From positions 6,555,441-6,619,440 of the forward strand of contig JARWIR010000016.1 in assembly GCA_029959085.1 (NCBI GenBank): DNA of 64,000 nt. Direction: 5' to 3'. The notes beneath the pieces were generated by a model. It was given only the letters and a program-made list of their open reading frames with translations. It ran no database searches and had not been told where the DNA came from. This stretch comes from Nemophila menziesii (Eukaryota > Streptophyta > Magnoliopsida > Boraginales > Hydrophyllaceae). This document shows, in pieces, positions 10,831-21,492 of this stretch (positions are counted from its first letter, which is position 1; the number at the start of each line of letters is the position of its first letter). A program made the translations under genes and the position numbers.

Positions 10831-12430
10831 ATGGTTGTTCAGAAGAGTCTTGGACTTCTAGTTATGTTCAGAGTGCAACCCATGGGGATTTTCACTCTAG
10901 ATATACAAGCCCCTCGATTTAATACCTCTCCAGGCATGTTGAATCAATTTTCGAGTTATGGGAAATTTAGTGGCGCTAAGCAACAAGATCGGGTCTGTTA
11001 TGTTCAAAACTTCATGCAATTTGTGATTCCTACATTACCGAAGATGTCACAAAGTAACATATGTATTATGTTATGTTCCAGTTCTACTTGACTAAAAGTG
11101 CAAGCGATTGGACCGATGATCAACACCCCTATTCTACCCCGAGTTGGTATAAGCTCCATGAAAATTTCCTCGATCAATTTTATCCGATAGGCGGTTGAAA
11201 GACATGGTGGACTTTGATAACTTAATACAAGAATAGGGAGAAAATGTTGGTGAAGCTTGGACGAAGTTTAAATAGAAGAAAGCGAGGTTCCCTTTATATC
11301 TATCCTCGCCAGAGTATCTAGTTAACCATGTTTTATAGGGTACTCAACAATGAGTCTAAAGAAAGAGTAGATAACCTGGGTAAGTAACCAGTTGGGTTAG
11401 CTCAACTGGCCAGAGCCTTTCTATTTCATCAATACTTAAAGGGGAGGTATAGGGTTCGAATCCCCTCCTTAACATGTGTAAGTGAGAGGTACAAGACTCG
11501 AACCCATCCATGGGTAACCTAGTTCTAATTTACCTGGGTATATACATGGGGAGGCGTGTATATCCCCGTGGTATTAGTCGTGATGCACGCAAGCTGGCTC
11601 GGATAACCCGCGTACCAACATAAAAAGCCTTGGGGCAGGAAGTTTTGTTTTGATGAACCATGAGGAAGCTAAGGTAGCCATAGAGAGAATTGTTGAAAGT
11701 GAAAGAAAGTTAGCCATTACCAGAAGATACTTCTCCAAAGGTTAGCTCTTCTTAGGAAATAGGATTCGGGAAATGCAATCAACACATAGCAAAACTAACG
11801 GCACTAATGAAACGACACTTGATCCAGGTTGCCCAAGCATGCAAAGAAGAATCAATGCACAGTTGTTCAGGTTGTGAGATGAGTAATCATAACAGGAAAA
11901 TTTTGAAAATATGGTTCCATTGACTTTCGAAGCTTATCGATTGATCTATCGCTCGAATGAACCGACCCAAGTTCAAGAAACCCAAGCCCATCCAAGTACC
12001 CAATAAATGAAGGAGCGAAGGGTTTTGAATCAAGGTAATTTGTACCAAACTCAAATTAGAAAAATTATTGAGTTCAGGTTCCACATCAGCCCCCATACAA
12101 ACCATGTGTGGAAAACTTCACGCCACATGCAGATCCCGCTCCTTCTCCTAGGATCGAATTTGAACAGCTAATGGCTATGCTAGCTAGAATAGAGGAAGAG
12201 AATGCAAGTAATAATCAAAGAAGGTTTCATGAACAATCTATTGCACTCAAATATTTGGGGAACCAAGTATCATAGCTCGCGAATCTCCTACGATCCAGAC
12301 CCATTAGTCAACTCCTGAGCAAAACTATAAATCCAAAAGAAGGTGCATGTAAGGTAATTGGATTGAGAAGCAAAAAAAAGTTACCTTCTACTGTATTTGT
12401 AGAGATAGAACAAGCGTAATACCCAACCCC
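10831..12430 (+). pseudogene. gag: Element F gag, interrupted by a SINE
   Basis: Athila-type Gag, the structural protein that packages element RNA. It starts at ATG 10831. The first part (10831-11091) contains FRVQPMGIFTLDIQAPRF and LNQFSSYGKFSG, equivalent to A's Gag at 16776. After a frameshift the capsid phrase LTKSASDW follows near 11090, then the FLDQFYP block near 11170. The SINE splits the frame before a block resembling GSFVLMNHEEAK at 11640-11690. Near 11860 a decayed zinc knuckle reads CSGCEMSNHN with the last cysteine gone. The C-terminal part continues to about 12430 with stops. Confidence 0.75.
11381..11627 (+). mobile_element. tRNA-derived SINE inserted in element F gag
   Basis: About 245-bp SINE. 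Its head has a polymerase III A box TAGCTCAACTGG (11398-11409) and a B box GGTTCGAATCC (11453-11463) at tRNA-like spacing. The body ends with a GGTATTAGTCG...GCAAGCTGGCTCGGA segment (about 11572-11602), which resembles the conserved 3' domain reported for angiosperm SINEs (Angio-SINE type, recalled and not checked), then a short A-rich tail near 11621. Gag sequence continues on either side. A possible imperfect target duplication ends in CTGGG on the left and CTTGGG on the right. A related, head-less copy lies at 53720-53845 in reverse. Confidence 0.75.
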
Positions 12431-12529
12431 TATTCATGAATAGGTGGTTGAAGATACAATTGTAGACAAAGTCGAAGAAGTAGTTGAACCTGTAAGAACT
12501 AACATATAGAAAGTAACGGAAAAGTAGAA

Positions 12530-13250
12530 AGATTTAGTGATGAACAAAATTAACCCTCCGCCACCATTCCCTTCCCGTGTCAAGAATAAGAACAATGAGA
12601 AAGAATTCAAGAAGTTCATATACATGATTAGCAAGCTAGAGATTAATATACTGTTTATGGAAGCTGACAAGAGGATGCCAAAATATTTGAAATTTCTAAA
12701 ATACATCCTTTCCAAAAAACATAGGTATGAATATAGGGAATTGGTTGGTTTGCCTAGGAAATGCAGTGCTATATACCAAATCAATTTGGTATCAAAGTTG
12801 AAACATCCCGAAAGTTAAAAGATCCCTGAATTAGAAGGATGGACCGGGAAAGCATTGTGTTATTTAGGCACGAGTGTCAATCTCAAGTCAAAGTCTTTAT
12901 TCGAGAAGCTTAACATAGGGGAAGTTGGACCTACTATTGTGGTCTTGCAAATGGAGGATAGGGCCCTTTTCCAATCAAAAGGTGAAATCGAAGATGTTTT
13001 AGTTAAAGCTGGTATTTTTATTTCCATATGATTTAATATTCTTAACTATGACGGGGATAAGAATGTCCCCATCATCTTGGGTAGACCATTCTTAGCCACC
13101 GGGCATACTCTAATTGATGTTGAGAATGGTGAATTGATCATGAAGATCCAAGATGAACATGTAAAATTAAATGTTTTTAATGCTATGAAGTTTATAGATT
13201 CAAAAGATGATTGTTTACGCTTAGATGTCATTGATCAAACACAAAGTATA
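12530..13250 (+). pseudogene. Element F aspartic protease region
   Basis: Retroviral-type aspartic protease of an Athila-like polyprotein. The lead-in (12537-12790) has the PPPPFPSRVKNKNNEKEFKK phrase shared with elements C and G. The active-site loop at about 12850-12885 reads CYLGTSVNL, where the catalytic Asp is Tyr (compare CDLGAS in C), so the enzyme would be dead. The second half contains VPIILGRPFLATG (about 13065-13100) and the linker FNAMKFIDSKDD. Stops and a frameshift add to the damage. Confidence 0.8.
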
Positions 13251-13559
13251 CAATGAAACCTGTTTTGATGACATCTTAAATGCAGCCTTAGAACTTAAAT
13301 CACCAAAATTGTATGATGTGTTAGCCGATGTTGTGGTTGCTCTTAGCTCGGAAAGTGGAAACCTTAAGGTGAAATAATATGAATGATTCTGCGAGGCGGA
13401 GGATAGTGAACCAACAAAATACCATACACATTATGTCTTGCGTCCTCGAGGAAAAACCACTTTCGACGCCTACCTTGGTAAAAACAATACTTTGCTTTTT
13501 ATTATTTCTGGTAACCTTCCATTTCCTCAAGAGCTGTTAATGTGCTTAGAGCCAACAAA

Positions 13560-14405
13560 GAGGAAATTGGGTGGAAAATTGCCGATATCAAAGAAATTAG
13601 TCCTACCATTCGCCAACACAATATCATTCTTGAAGACGAAAGCTTGTATTCTATAAAGGGAAAATAAGGCTTATGCCTGGATGAAAGAGGTGGTAAGGAA
13701 GAGGTTATCAAGTTGTTAGATACATGAATTATCTTCTCGATCTCATACAGTGAGTGGGTTAGTCCAGTACAATGTGTTCCAAAGAAAGTAGGTATGACTA
13801 CCAGCTTTAATGACAATAATGAATCTATTCCAACAAGAACATTTATGGGATGCAGAGTATGCATGGACTACCGCAAAATCAACAAAGCCACAAAGAAAGA
13901 TCACTTCCCGTTACCGTTCATTGACCAAATGTTAAATAAGCGTGCAGGGAGAGAGTACTAATGTTTCTTTGATGTCTATTCAGGTTATAATCAGATTTGT
14001 GTGGATCCAACTGATCAACACAAGACCACTTTCACTTGTCCGTTTGGAAACTTTGCTTATCGAAATATGTCGTTTGGTTTACGCAATGCACCAGCTACGT
14101 TCCAGCGGTGTATGATGGCTATATTTTGGGACAAGATTGCTAAATTATTAAAAGTTTTCATGGATGAGTTCTCAGTGTTTGGAGATAGTTTTGATGTGTT
14201 CGTTGACAATCCTGAAAAGGTACTCCTGCGCTGTAAAGAAACTCATCTTATTCATAATTGGGAGAAGTGTCACTTCATGGTTCGTGAAGGGATCGTGTTG
14301 AGACAAAAAGTGTCGAATGCTGGAATGGAGACTGATCATGCTAAAATTGAAGTTATCAAGTTCTCACCACCTCCAATATCTGTTAAAGGAGTTAGAAGTT
14401 TCTAG
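13560..14405 (+). pseudogene. Element F reverse transcriptase
   Basis: Ty3/gypsy reverse transcriptase, Athila type. Recognisable in order: WVSPVQCVPKK (about 13755-13790), MDYRKINKATKKDHFPLPF (about 13862-13920), a YSGYNQI block (13977), FGLRNAPATFQRCM (about 14073-14115), the catalytic box FMDEFSVFGDSF (about 14157-14195) and the NWEKCHFM block (14260). The box is normally F-M-D-D, and its second Asp is Glu here, predicting loss of activity. An open frame runs 14001-14405, and upstream parts are in other frames. This is the only RT seen among the LTR elements of the window. Confidence 0.88.
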
Positions 14406-14990
14406 TTCTCGTAGGTTTCTATCATAAATTTATTACAGATTACTCTAAGGTTGCCAAACCGGTTTTCACTTTACTTGAGAAGGATATCGCCTTCAAAGTT
14501 GATAATGCATGTTTGGAAAAGTTCTTGGCCATCAAGGAGAAGCTCGTCTCCACACTAATTGTCACCCTTTTGGATTGGAATCTTCCTTTCAGGGTCATGT
14601 GTGATGCAAGTGATCATGCCATGGGAGTTGTGCTGGGTCAGAGAAAAGAAAAGATATTTCACAAGATATACTATGCAAGTAAAACCTTGACAGCTGCCTA
14701 ATTGAATTATACAGTAACCGAGAAGGAGTTACTAATTGTTGTATATGCTTTTGACAAGTTTTGTCCCTATCTTCTTGGGGCAAAAATTATCGTATACACG
14801 GATCATTCAGCAATCAGATACCTCATGGAGAAGAAATAAACAAAGCCGCGTCTTATTAGGTGGGTATTGTTGGTACAAGAATTTGACTTGGAGATTCGAG
14901 ATCGAAAAGGAAGCGAGAATCAAGTTAATGATCATTTATCTCGACTCGAAGGCTCTACAGTCAACACAGGACCATAATTGGTCAAAGAGG
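14406..14990 (+). pseudogene. Element F RNase H
   Basis: RNase H domain following RT in a gypsy polyprotein, which removes the RNA strand during reverse transcription. MCDASDHAMGVVLGQRKEK (about 14597-14655) holds the first catalytic Asp, TEKELL (about 14720) the Glu, and VYTDHSAIRYLMEKK (about 14793-14837) the next Asp. The domain ends with the IRDRKGSEN...HLSRLE phrase near 14945. Two or three in-frame stops lie inside, one just after KTLTAA at 14699-14701. Confidence 0.85.
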
Positions 14991-15130
14991 TATTTACAGA
15001 TGAGCAACTCTTTAATCTAAATAATGTGGTTGTTCCTTGGTATGCAGATATAGTGAACTTCATAGTGAGTGGTGCATTTCATGCGGAGTGTAATCCAGAA
15101 TAGCAAAAGAGGTTGATTCATCAAGCTAAG
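14991..15130 (+). pseudogene. Element F integrase N-terminus, truncated by element B
   Basis: A frame reads FTDEQLFNL, VVVPWYADIVNFIVSG and then QKRLIHQAKWW, matching the segment leading into the zinc-binding N-terminal domain of Athila-type integrases. It stops at CTAAG (15126-15130), the inferred insertion point of minus-strand element B. The catalytic D,D-35-E core is not present anywhere in the window. Confidence 0.7.
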
Positions 15131-15141
15131 TGGTGGGTACT

Positions 15142-16647
15142 TGATGTCTCCTCATTTGTGATAGATTTATGTTAGGATGAGACATCATTTTTAGTGATTT
15201 AGAAAGTCTTCTAGTCGAATTTCTTGAGAAATAGTGCACTTTAGTAAATTATTATTTTTAGAGCATATTGGGTTTAATTATTTATTTAGTGTGAAGCTTT
15301 AAAGATAATTATGGAGATTAATTAGAGTCCAAGTCAAAGACTACAAGATATGGAAAGAGATTAGCATGTTAATTGGAGATAAAGGAAAGACAAGCTAAAA
15401 AGATGGAAAAAGAAAAGGTGCCTTAATCTGAATTTCTGCAGCAACGCCTAAAGAAGTGGTGATAACTCCTAAACGAAGCCGATTTTGGTAAATTCGTTTC
15501 ATAGGGACGTAGATAATTCTGTGAGGATTCTTTTGGTATATTGTGGAGCAAAAACCGACCAATAACGAAGAAGATATGCTCAAAACAGTTCAGCAGTAAT
15601 TATCTTTATTTCCATACGAATTAGAGTTGGGCTTGGAGTCCACCACTTACTTCTCCTTCAAGAAAACGAATTAGGGCTTCCTAAATACCTATAAATACAC
15701 CCTTAAACCATTGTAAACATTTCATTTCTCAGTTTCAAGCTTAGGTTTAGTCCTTACTTGTATTTTCTCAGTTTTAAATAATAGCTTAGTCCTTTAAATT
15801 AATATTCATCCTTATAATCAAGCTATTCATCCAAGAAGCAAGCTGACCTATAGAGGAAGACAAGAAGCAAGAAGTTGGAGAGTGACAAACTACTCTTCTA
15901 CATCTCACCTTCTCTATATTTAGGGTATTTAGCTATAGATCTGTGGCTCAACCATATTTCTAAGCTTTTATTCTGTAAGTTTTACTTTTAATTGTTGGGT
16001 TATTATTTTGTCTTAAATTCATTAATACTATTTGTTATGTTAATTGATTGAGCATGGCGTATATTGTTATTATGTGTTTTGACTTATTGTTACATCCTTA
16101 GATTTGGTCAATCTTAGGATTATTTTTAGTTATTGACAACACCACATAATCGTCTAGTTTTGATCCTTCGCCTAACTAGATAGCATAAAGGTTTGATTTA
16201 ATCACCAATCATTACCCAAGACCTTGGTAGTGGAGAGGTTGCTCCTAAGCCTAGAAAAGGCTAGGTAGAATTTAGAATCCTGGTTAATATATAATGCTTA
16301 ATCTGTGACAAGTTAGAATAACAAGTTAGTAAAATAGACTCATAATATTAATCCTAATTTATTTAACTTACATTCATATTTATTTATCCGCATTCATATT
16401 TGTTTATTTCATATCAGATATTTATTCATCTTTTTATATTTTTATCTAAAACATCTAAATTCATCTACGCTTGTTAAATATAAATAGATCTAACGGATTA
16501 AATCCCTGCGAACGAATTTAACTTATCATCAAAACTTGCAAACGATCTGTGATACTTGCAGTGAGATCCGTAGTTCTTAAGGGTGTGTGCTCTTTATTAT
16601 TATCATCTTTATTTATCTATTATTTTATCACACCTTTGCCCCCACCA
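15142..16647 (+). repeat. Element A 5' LTR
   Basis: Starts TGATGTCTCC and ends CCCCCACCA. Its first nine bases recur inverted as GAGACATCA at 15179-15187, forming a stem-loop near the start of U3. A TATAAATA box lies at 15690-15697. Compared with the 3' LTR it lacks an 18-bp segment after GTGCACTTT (near 15242). Confidence 0.93.
15690..15697 (+). promoter_or_regulatory. TATA box of element A 5' LTR
   Basis: TATAAATA in a block conserved between LTRs (CCTATAAATACACCC; also near 22670, 33292 and 38921). It is the best candidate core promoter for the genomic RNA. Transcription would be expected to start some 30 bp downstream, setting the U3/R border. The position is visible; function is inferred. 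Confidence 0.6.
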
Positions 16648-16653
16648 AGTTTT

Positions 16654-16671
16654 TGGCGCCGCTGCCGGGGA
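16654..16671 (+). other. Element A primer-binding site (tRNA-Asp type)
   Basis: TGGCGCCGCTGCCGGGGA begins six bases after the LTR end. It pairs with the 3' end of plant tRNA-Asp with one mismatch, as is usual for Athila-type elements. The tRNA identity comes from recall of the tRNA 3' sequence. Confidence 0.85.
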
Positions 16672-16775
16672 TTTATCTTTAAGTTAAATCTATTTTGTGT
16701 TTATTTAGTGTAGAAGTTTTTATTTGTTTTCAGTTTTACGCTTTCTTTTTGTTTTAGTCTTTCTCAGGATTGTAG

Positions 16776-18395
16776 ATGGATAGTCAACGGTTAGAGCTAG
16801 GTTTCCCTAGTAAATTTCGAGTTCAACGCATTGGGATTCGCGTCCCAACCATTCAAGCCGTTAGATTCAAGTCTGGTCCTGATTTAATTAATCACTTCGC
16901 GAGCTATGGAAAATTTAACGGTGATACAAATCAAGATCCGGTCAGATCTGTTCAGAAATTCATGCAGTTCTGTGATGCCTACATTAATGAAGGTGTTACG
17001 CAAGAACAAATGTATTATTTAATTTTTCAATTTTTCTTGACCGGGAAAGCAAGCGATTGGTTAGATGATCAACCTCCCGAGCTAATAACCAATTGGGACA
17101 AGCTTCAAGAAAGATTCCTCGATAAATTTTATCCTACAAGTATGTGAGTGAAGGAACTATTGGAGCCTACGAATTTCTTACAAGAAGCCGGAGAGAGTGT
17201 TGGCGAAGCATGGACGAGATTTCAAAAGATGTTGGCAAGATTTCCGCTACATGGATACACGCCACAATTACAATTATCCTTGTTCTATAATGGACTCGAT
17301 AGAGAGTCAAGACTGAGGGCAGATAATATGGGTCGTGGTAGTTTTGTCTCTATGGATCCAAAAGAAGCAAAGAGTGGTATGGAAACAATCATTGAGAAGA
17401 ACATGAGTTGGCCACAAAAACAAACTCCTACCACTAACGAAGAAGAAGAAGCGAGGATTTCAAGCTTGCAAGATCAAATACAACAACTCTCTATAACTGT
17501 TAAGGAAAGCATCCCAAAGCCACCTCAACAGTTATACCTGCAAGAACAAGCATATGAAAATCATGCTCAACAACCACTAGGCTGCAATGTGCATAATGTA
17601 AGTCAAGCTCAATCACGTCCTCAAGAAGAGATCACTGAGTTAAAAGAGACTATTAGTCAATTCATCAACTTCATGAAGGATAATATGAGCAGACTTGAAT
17701 CAAAGATCGATGCATCAGTAGTGCAGAGCCTGCAACAACAAAATCAAGATCTTAAACAACATAATCAACTTTTAGAGAAGAATGTAATGCGGCTCACTAC
17801 AATCATAGAAAAAATGCAAATTCAACTCCTACAATTGACCCAAGATACAACATCTAACATGAAGAAGATCCAATACGTTGACGACAAGGTGAAGACTATT
17901 AGTCTTCAAGCTGAACAAATGAAGGAAACGCTACCATCTCCGTAAAGAAGGGATGTCCTTCCAAACATGTCAAACGTAGCTAGGATGAACTTAGATAAGA
18001 TAATTGTTGAAGATTGGGTCAAAGAAGTTGAACAAGGTGAGATAAAGAAGCCAAGAGTGGTTGAGGAACCAAGAATTTAAGAGAGAAGTAGAGCAAGACA
18101 GCCACCCATACATTGCCACTATCCCGCTTATCCAAAGGAGCAACAACAGAAGTGTATAGAGGCGTTAAAAAAAGTGAAAATTAACGTCCCTTTACTCGCA
18201 GCTATGGAAGGAAGGCGAAACTATGATCGATTCTTTATGGAGACACTCTCCAATAAAGAAAGGTTCACAAGATCCAAATCTGTGACGCTTAATGAAGGGA
18301 TATCAGCGCAAGTGCAGCAAAGATTACCACCAAATCTTAAAGATCCTGGAGGTTTCAACCTCCCAATCAAAATAGGTGGTATTTTCATGGAAAAG
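16776..18395 (+). pseudogene. gag: Element A gag to protease lead-in, three in-frame stops
   Basis: One reading frame from ATG 16776 carries Gag and the lead-in to protease. Stops lie at 17145 (TGA), 17943 (TAA) and 18078 (TAA). The capsid-like domain occupies about residues 10-190 (FRVQRIGIRVPTIQAVRF, NHFASYGKFNG, KFMQFCDAYINEGVTQEQ, FFLTGKASDWLDDQ). Residues about 220-389 are Gln-rich with heptad-like spacing, a predicted coiled coil, and no CCHC zinc knuckle is seen. The TGA stands where related element G has Arg (SMRMKDQ), consistent with CGA to TGA. The frame breaks by one base near 18390, just before the protease active site. Confidence 0.88.
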
Positions 18396-19024
18396 CCATG
18401 TGTGATTCAGGGGCAAGTGTAAATATCATGCCCAAAAGTATATTCAAGAAGATTGGTATTAGTGATGCGAAACCGACATCTGTAACCTTACAACTTGCGG
18501 ATCAATCAACAGCAAAGCCGTGGGGAGTAATTGAGGATGTACTCGTTCAAGTAGGTAACCTTTTTATTCCAACGGACTTTATTATTCTTGACTATAAAGC
18601 AGATAAGAACGTCCCATTCATTCTTGGGCGTCCATTCCTATCCACCAACGATACTATAGTGAACGTGAATGAAGGAACCGTGACTCTCCGTATTGAAAAT
18701 AACTCTGAAACGTTCTATGTTTCGGGGAAGAAGAAAAAGAAAAATGAGTCGAAAGAACTATATCCAATAAGAGTTGTAACCAAGAAGCTGGAACCTGTAA
18801 GCCCCCAAGAAACCATTGAGAAAAAGATTGAGTTTGGGGTAGGAGACAAGGTGGCATGGAAATCTCCCAATCCCAAACATAACAGTTCTTGGAAGGGGCC
18901 CTATGTTATCACGCAAATCATCTCAGAAGGAGTGGTCAAAATAAAGGCTATCGAAGGTTGCAAACTCGAGTTGGTAAGTGTTAATCATCTCACTCACTGC
19001 TGGGGAGGCTATAAAAAGAAATAA
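18396..19024 (+). CDS. Element A protease joined to integrase C-terminal tail
   Basis: Open frame of about 208 codons, ending in TAA at 19022. It begins with the aspartic protease active site CDSGASVNIMPKS (first residues), then DFIILDYKADKNVPFILGRPFL (about residues 60-82). A short lysine-rich linker (about 110-140) follows. From about residue 145 the frame resembles the C-terminal domain of Athila integrase: VGDKVAWKSP, SSWKGPYVITQI, then VNHLTHCWGG. RT, RNase H and the integrase core that should separate these parts are absent, yet the frame crosses the join. It needs a frameshift from gag to be expressed. The same protease-to-tail arrangement occurs in C and G. Confidence 0.85.
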
Positions 19025-19050
19025 CCGAGGTAACTCGTCTAACTTTGAAA

Positions 19051-19087
19051 GACGTTAAACAAAAGTGCCCTTTGGGAGACAGCCCAT
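19051..19087 (+). promoter_or_regulatory. Conserved post-pol block with GGGAGAC hairpin (A)
   Basis: GACGTTAAACAAA followed by GGGAGACAGCCC directly after the last ORF. The same block follows the coding region in C (41204), D (35823) and G (minus, 57198). In each the core is a small G-run/C-run hairpin with varied loop and arms. I recall similar blocks in many plant Athila-type elements. Function unknown to me; RNA structure is inferred. Confidence 0.7.
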
Positions 19088-19244
19088 AGTAGTTTTATGT
19101 TATGTTTGTATGTTTTTAGTTTAGTTTAGATTAGTTGTTCTTAGTTGATATTGCATATTTGAGAAAGGTATTAGTGTTTTTGAAGCTCATGTATTGGAGA
19201 AATCGAGTTAGGGAAGAAACAAAAAAATTCGGAAAGGCTGAAGC

Positions 19245-19505
19245 AGGGGTGCGGTATACCGGACCTCAGTCGCGGTATACCGCAGGGGACAAAAACCCGT
19301 ACCACGGGTAGGTACCGCGGGTTTTATACCGAGGAGAAAAAAAATCACAGCAAATGCCGCGGTATACCGGACCCTGCACCGCATCATGCACCGCAGGTCA
19401 AAACCCGTGCCACGGTTAGCTAGCGCGTGTATTTTGTCGAGACGCAAAAATTTTGAACGCTGATAGGTGCGGTATACCGGACATATGCACGGTAATACCG
19501 CAGCG
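19245..19505 (+). repeat. GC-rich alternating-dyad array of element A
   Basis: About 2.5 units of a roughly 109-bp repeat in an otherwise AT-rich element. Each unit holds two near-palindromes of the type GCGGTATACCGS 21 bp apart (19250 and 19271; 19358 and a decayed partner; 19468 and about 19486). A hairpin of the type ACCCGT-nnn-ACGGGT follows (19295-19309 and 19403-19417). Element C has the same grammar with other bases. No coding frame explains it. Confidence 0.8.
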
Positions 19506-20525
19506 CGCCGCCAGAGAGAGAAAGTTGCGGATTTGGGTGTATAAAAGAGGGTTAATGCTTTTAATTCCGAATTTCATAAACCTCAAGCCTCTCTTTCTTC
19601 TCCAAAACTCTCCCAACTCCATTAAAGCTCATAAAAACCTTCACCAATCATCAAAACACTACCAATTCACCATGAATTCACATCCAAATCCTTCCCTACA
19701 TCATTACAAACAAGATTCAAGCACCCAAATCTTATCAAAACACCTAGAAACCAAGAATCAAAACCATGAATTTCAAAATCTTCTTCCAAAATTCCTTAAA
19801 CCCACATCATTAAGGCTTGATTCAATCATACCCACATGGAGAATTATCATCCTAACACCTTTCCTAAACCAAATCAAGCTTGTTCAACCTATAATCAAGA
19901 GTTTCAATTTACAAGAGTTGTCAAAGCTTTGAGTTGGGGGTCAAAAGAGATGATGAAGAGAATAGAGATATTATCAAGTGTTATGGGATATGAAGAATCA
20001 AAGCAGGGTGTTGGGTAAGAGTAAGAATAAATCAATTGAGATGGGTACTAGTTCGGGAATAAATTACAAGGTAAATCGAATCAAGTAAGTAGAGGAAAGC
20101 ATGCAGTGGTGAATTCAAAGAGCAAAAAGGTTAGACTTTCATAAGGAAGGAACCACAACCTCTACAATCAATAGTCCTTTACCTGAGATTAATGAAGCTT
20201 CAAAGGCCTTGTTAGCTTCTGCAAAAATATAATTACTGGACTTACCTTAAGCTCGTGAGAGATTATTCAAGAGCAAAGATTGGAAGAAGATAAACAAGAG
20301 ATTTCTAGAGTGTGATTGATTGGGATGAAGCATAAGAAGATGTAAGGGAATGCGAAAATTGGTGATACTAGAAGTTTTCATACATGAAAGCACTGCACCC
20401 TATTCCGGGTATTAATCAGGCGAGGTAAATCACCTCGAAGAGTATGTTTTCTTTCTTCCTTACCTTTTTATGTGCAATATCTGTAAAATTTTAATTTTTC
20501 TTTTATTTTATTTTTGAGTCTTTTC

Positions 20526-20545
20526 GAGTCGTGGGGACACGACTC
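20526..20545 (+). promoter_or_regulatory. GAGTCGTG hairpin (A)
   Basis: GAGTCGTG-GGGA-CACGACTC is a perfect 8-bp inverted repeat with a 4-base loop, followed by a T-rich run and a G-rich GGGGTGTGGGG block. Equivalent hairpins lie at 26562 (B, minus), 36892 (D) and 42701 (C). Confidence 0.75.
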
Positions 20546-21394
20546 ATTTTTTAGTTTGGGGTGTGGGGATTCGTTGTCTCTCATCTCAATTTTTATGTGT
20601 TTTTAGGTAAAATTAAAATTTTTATGAGAAGGTTTAGATGTATGTAGAGTGTGTTTAATAGCTTGAAAGCATAAGCTCAGTGAGTTGATAATAGTAAGTA
20701 GTATGTTTATGAGCTGCTTTATTTTGTATGCTTTGAAGTATTTGCAGGAAAACACACATTGATAGTAAAGAAAAGATTAGTAAGCAATGCGATAGAAAGT
20801 ATGTTCGATCTCAGGGAGCCATGAGTGGTTTGTAGGCAGTAAGATCCAAACTAGTTGACAAACCCATTTGATGAACGTGCTAAAGGTAAGAGAATAACGA
20901 AATTGCATGGTGTAGAAAGTGAGTAAGGCAGTTCTTTCATATTGAAGCCACTTGAAGCCTTTTTATACCTACTCACCTTGTTATTTGATTCTATATGCTA
21001 TATCCTTCTCAGCCCCTTTTAGCCTTTCTAAAGCCTTTTTATTTAACCACATTATAAGCCATATCCCTTTAGATTATAGGACTTTTCCATATGACCCGCA
21101 CTCGAATCGCGATGCATAGACAATTGTTTTAGAGCTTGAGTTTGGGGTGGTGGGTCCACAATTATGGGAATTGTTATTGGGATGGGATTTTTGAGCTTAT
21201 TAATTGTGCTCTGTTATTAAGATTGATGATGATTCACAGATTTTTATTGTAACCCTTTGTCGGGGTAATAGTGAATGAAAAAGAAGCTACGAGCTAATTT
21301 TGCCAACAAGGGCATAAAAAAATATATATGAGAAAATAGCGTGATATCTCATCATTAAAAAGAGAGTCATAGCGTTTGAAAAGAAATTGATTTG

Positions 21395-21395
<1 letters not shown>

Positions 21396-21490
<95 letters not shown>
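21396..21490. repeat. (AT)n microsatellite in element A
   Basis: About 95 bp of AT dinucleotides. The matching positions in D (near 37740) and C (near 43500) have only a few A/T bases, so the expansion is specific to A or its immediate source. Confidence 0.95.

Positions 21491-21492
<2 letters not shown>

Noticed and set aside
11398..11463. Possible tRNA gene (A and B boxes)
   Set aside because: The boxes belong to a SINE head. The sequence lacks full cloverleaf stems and continues into a SINE body with an A-rich tail inside gag.
12434..12784. 116-codon minus-strand frame opposite element F protease lead-in
   Set aside because: It is antisense to a recognised gag-protease segment, and a similar antisense frame occurs at 40124-40432 only because the sense strand is conserved.
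19453..19932. 159-codon plus-strand frame in element A
   Set aside because: It starts within the dyad array and continues as a low-complexity Asn/Gln/His-rich translation of an A/C-rich tract. The frame is not kept in D or C.
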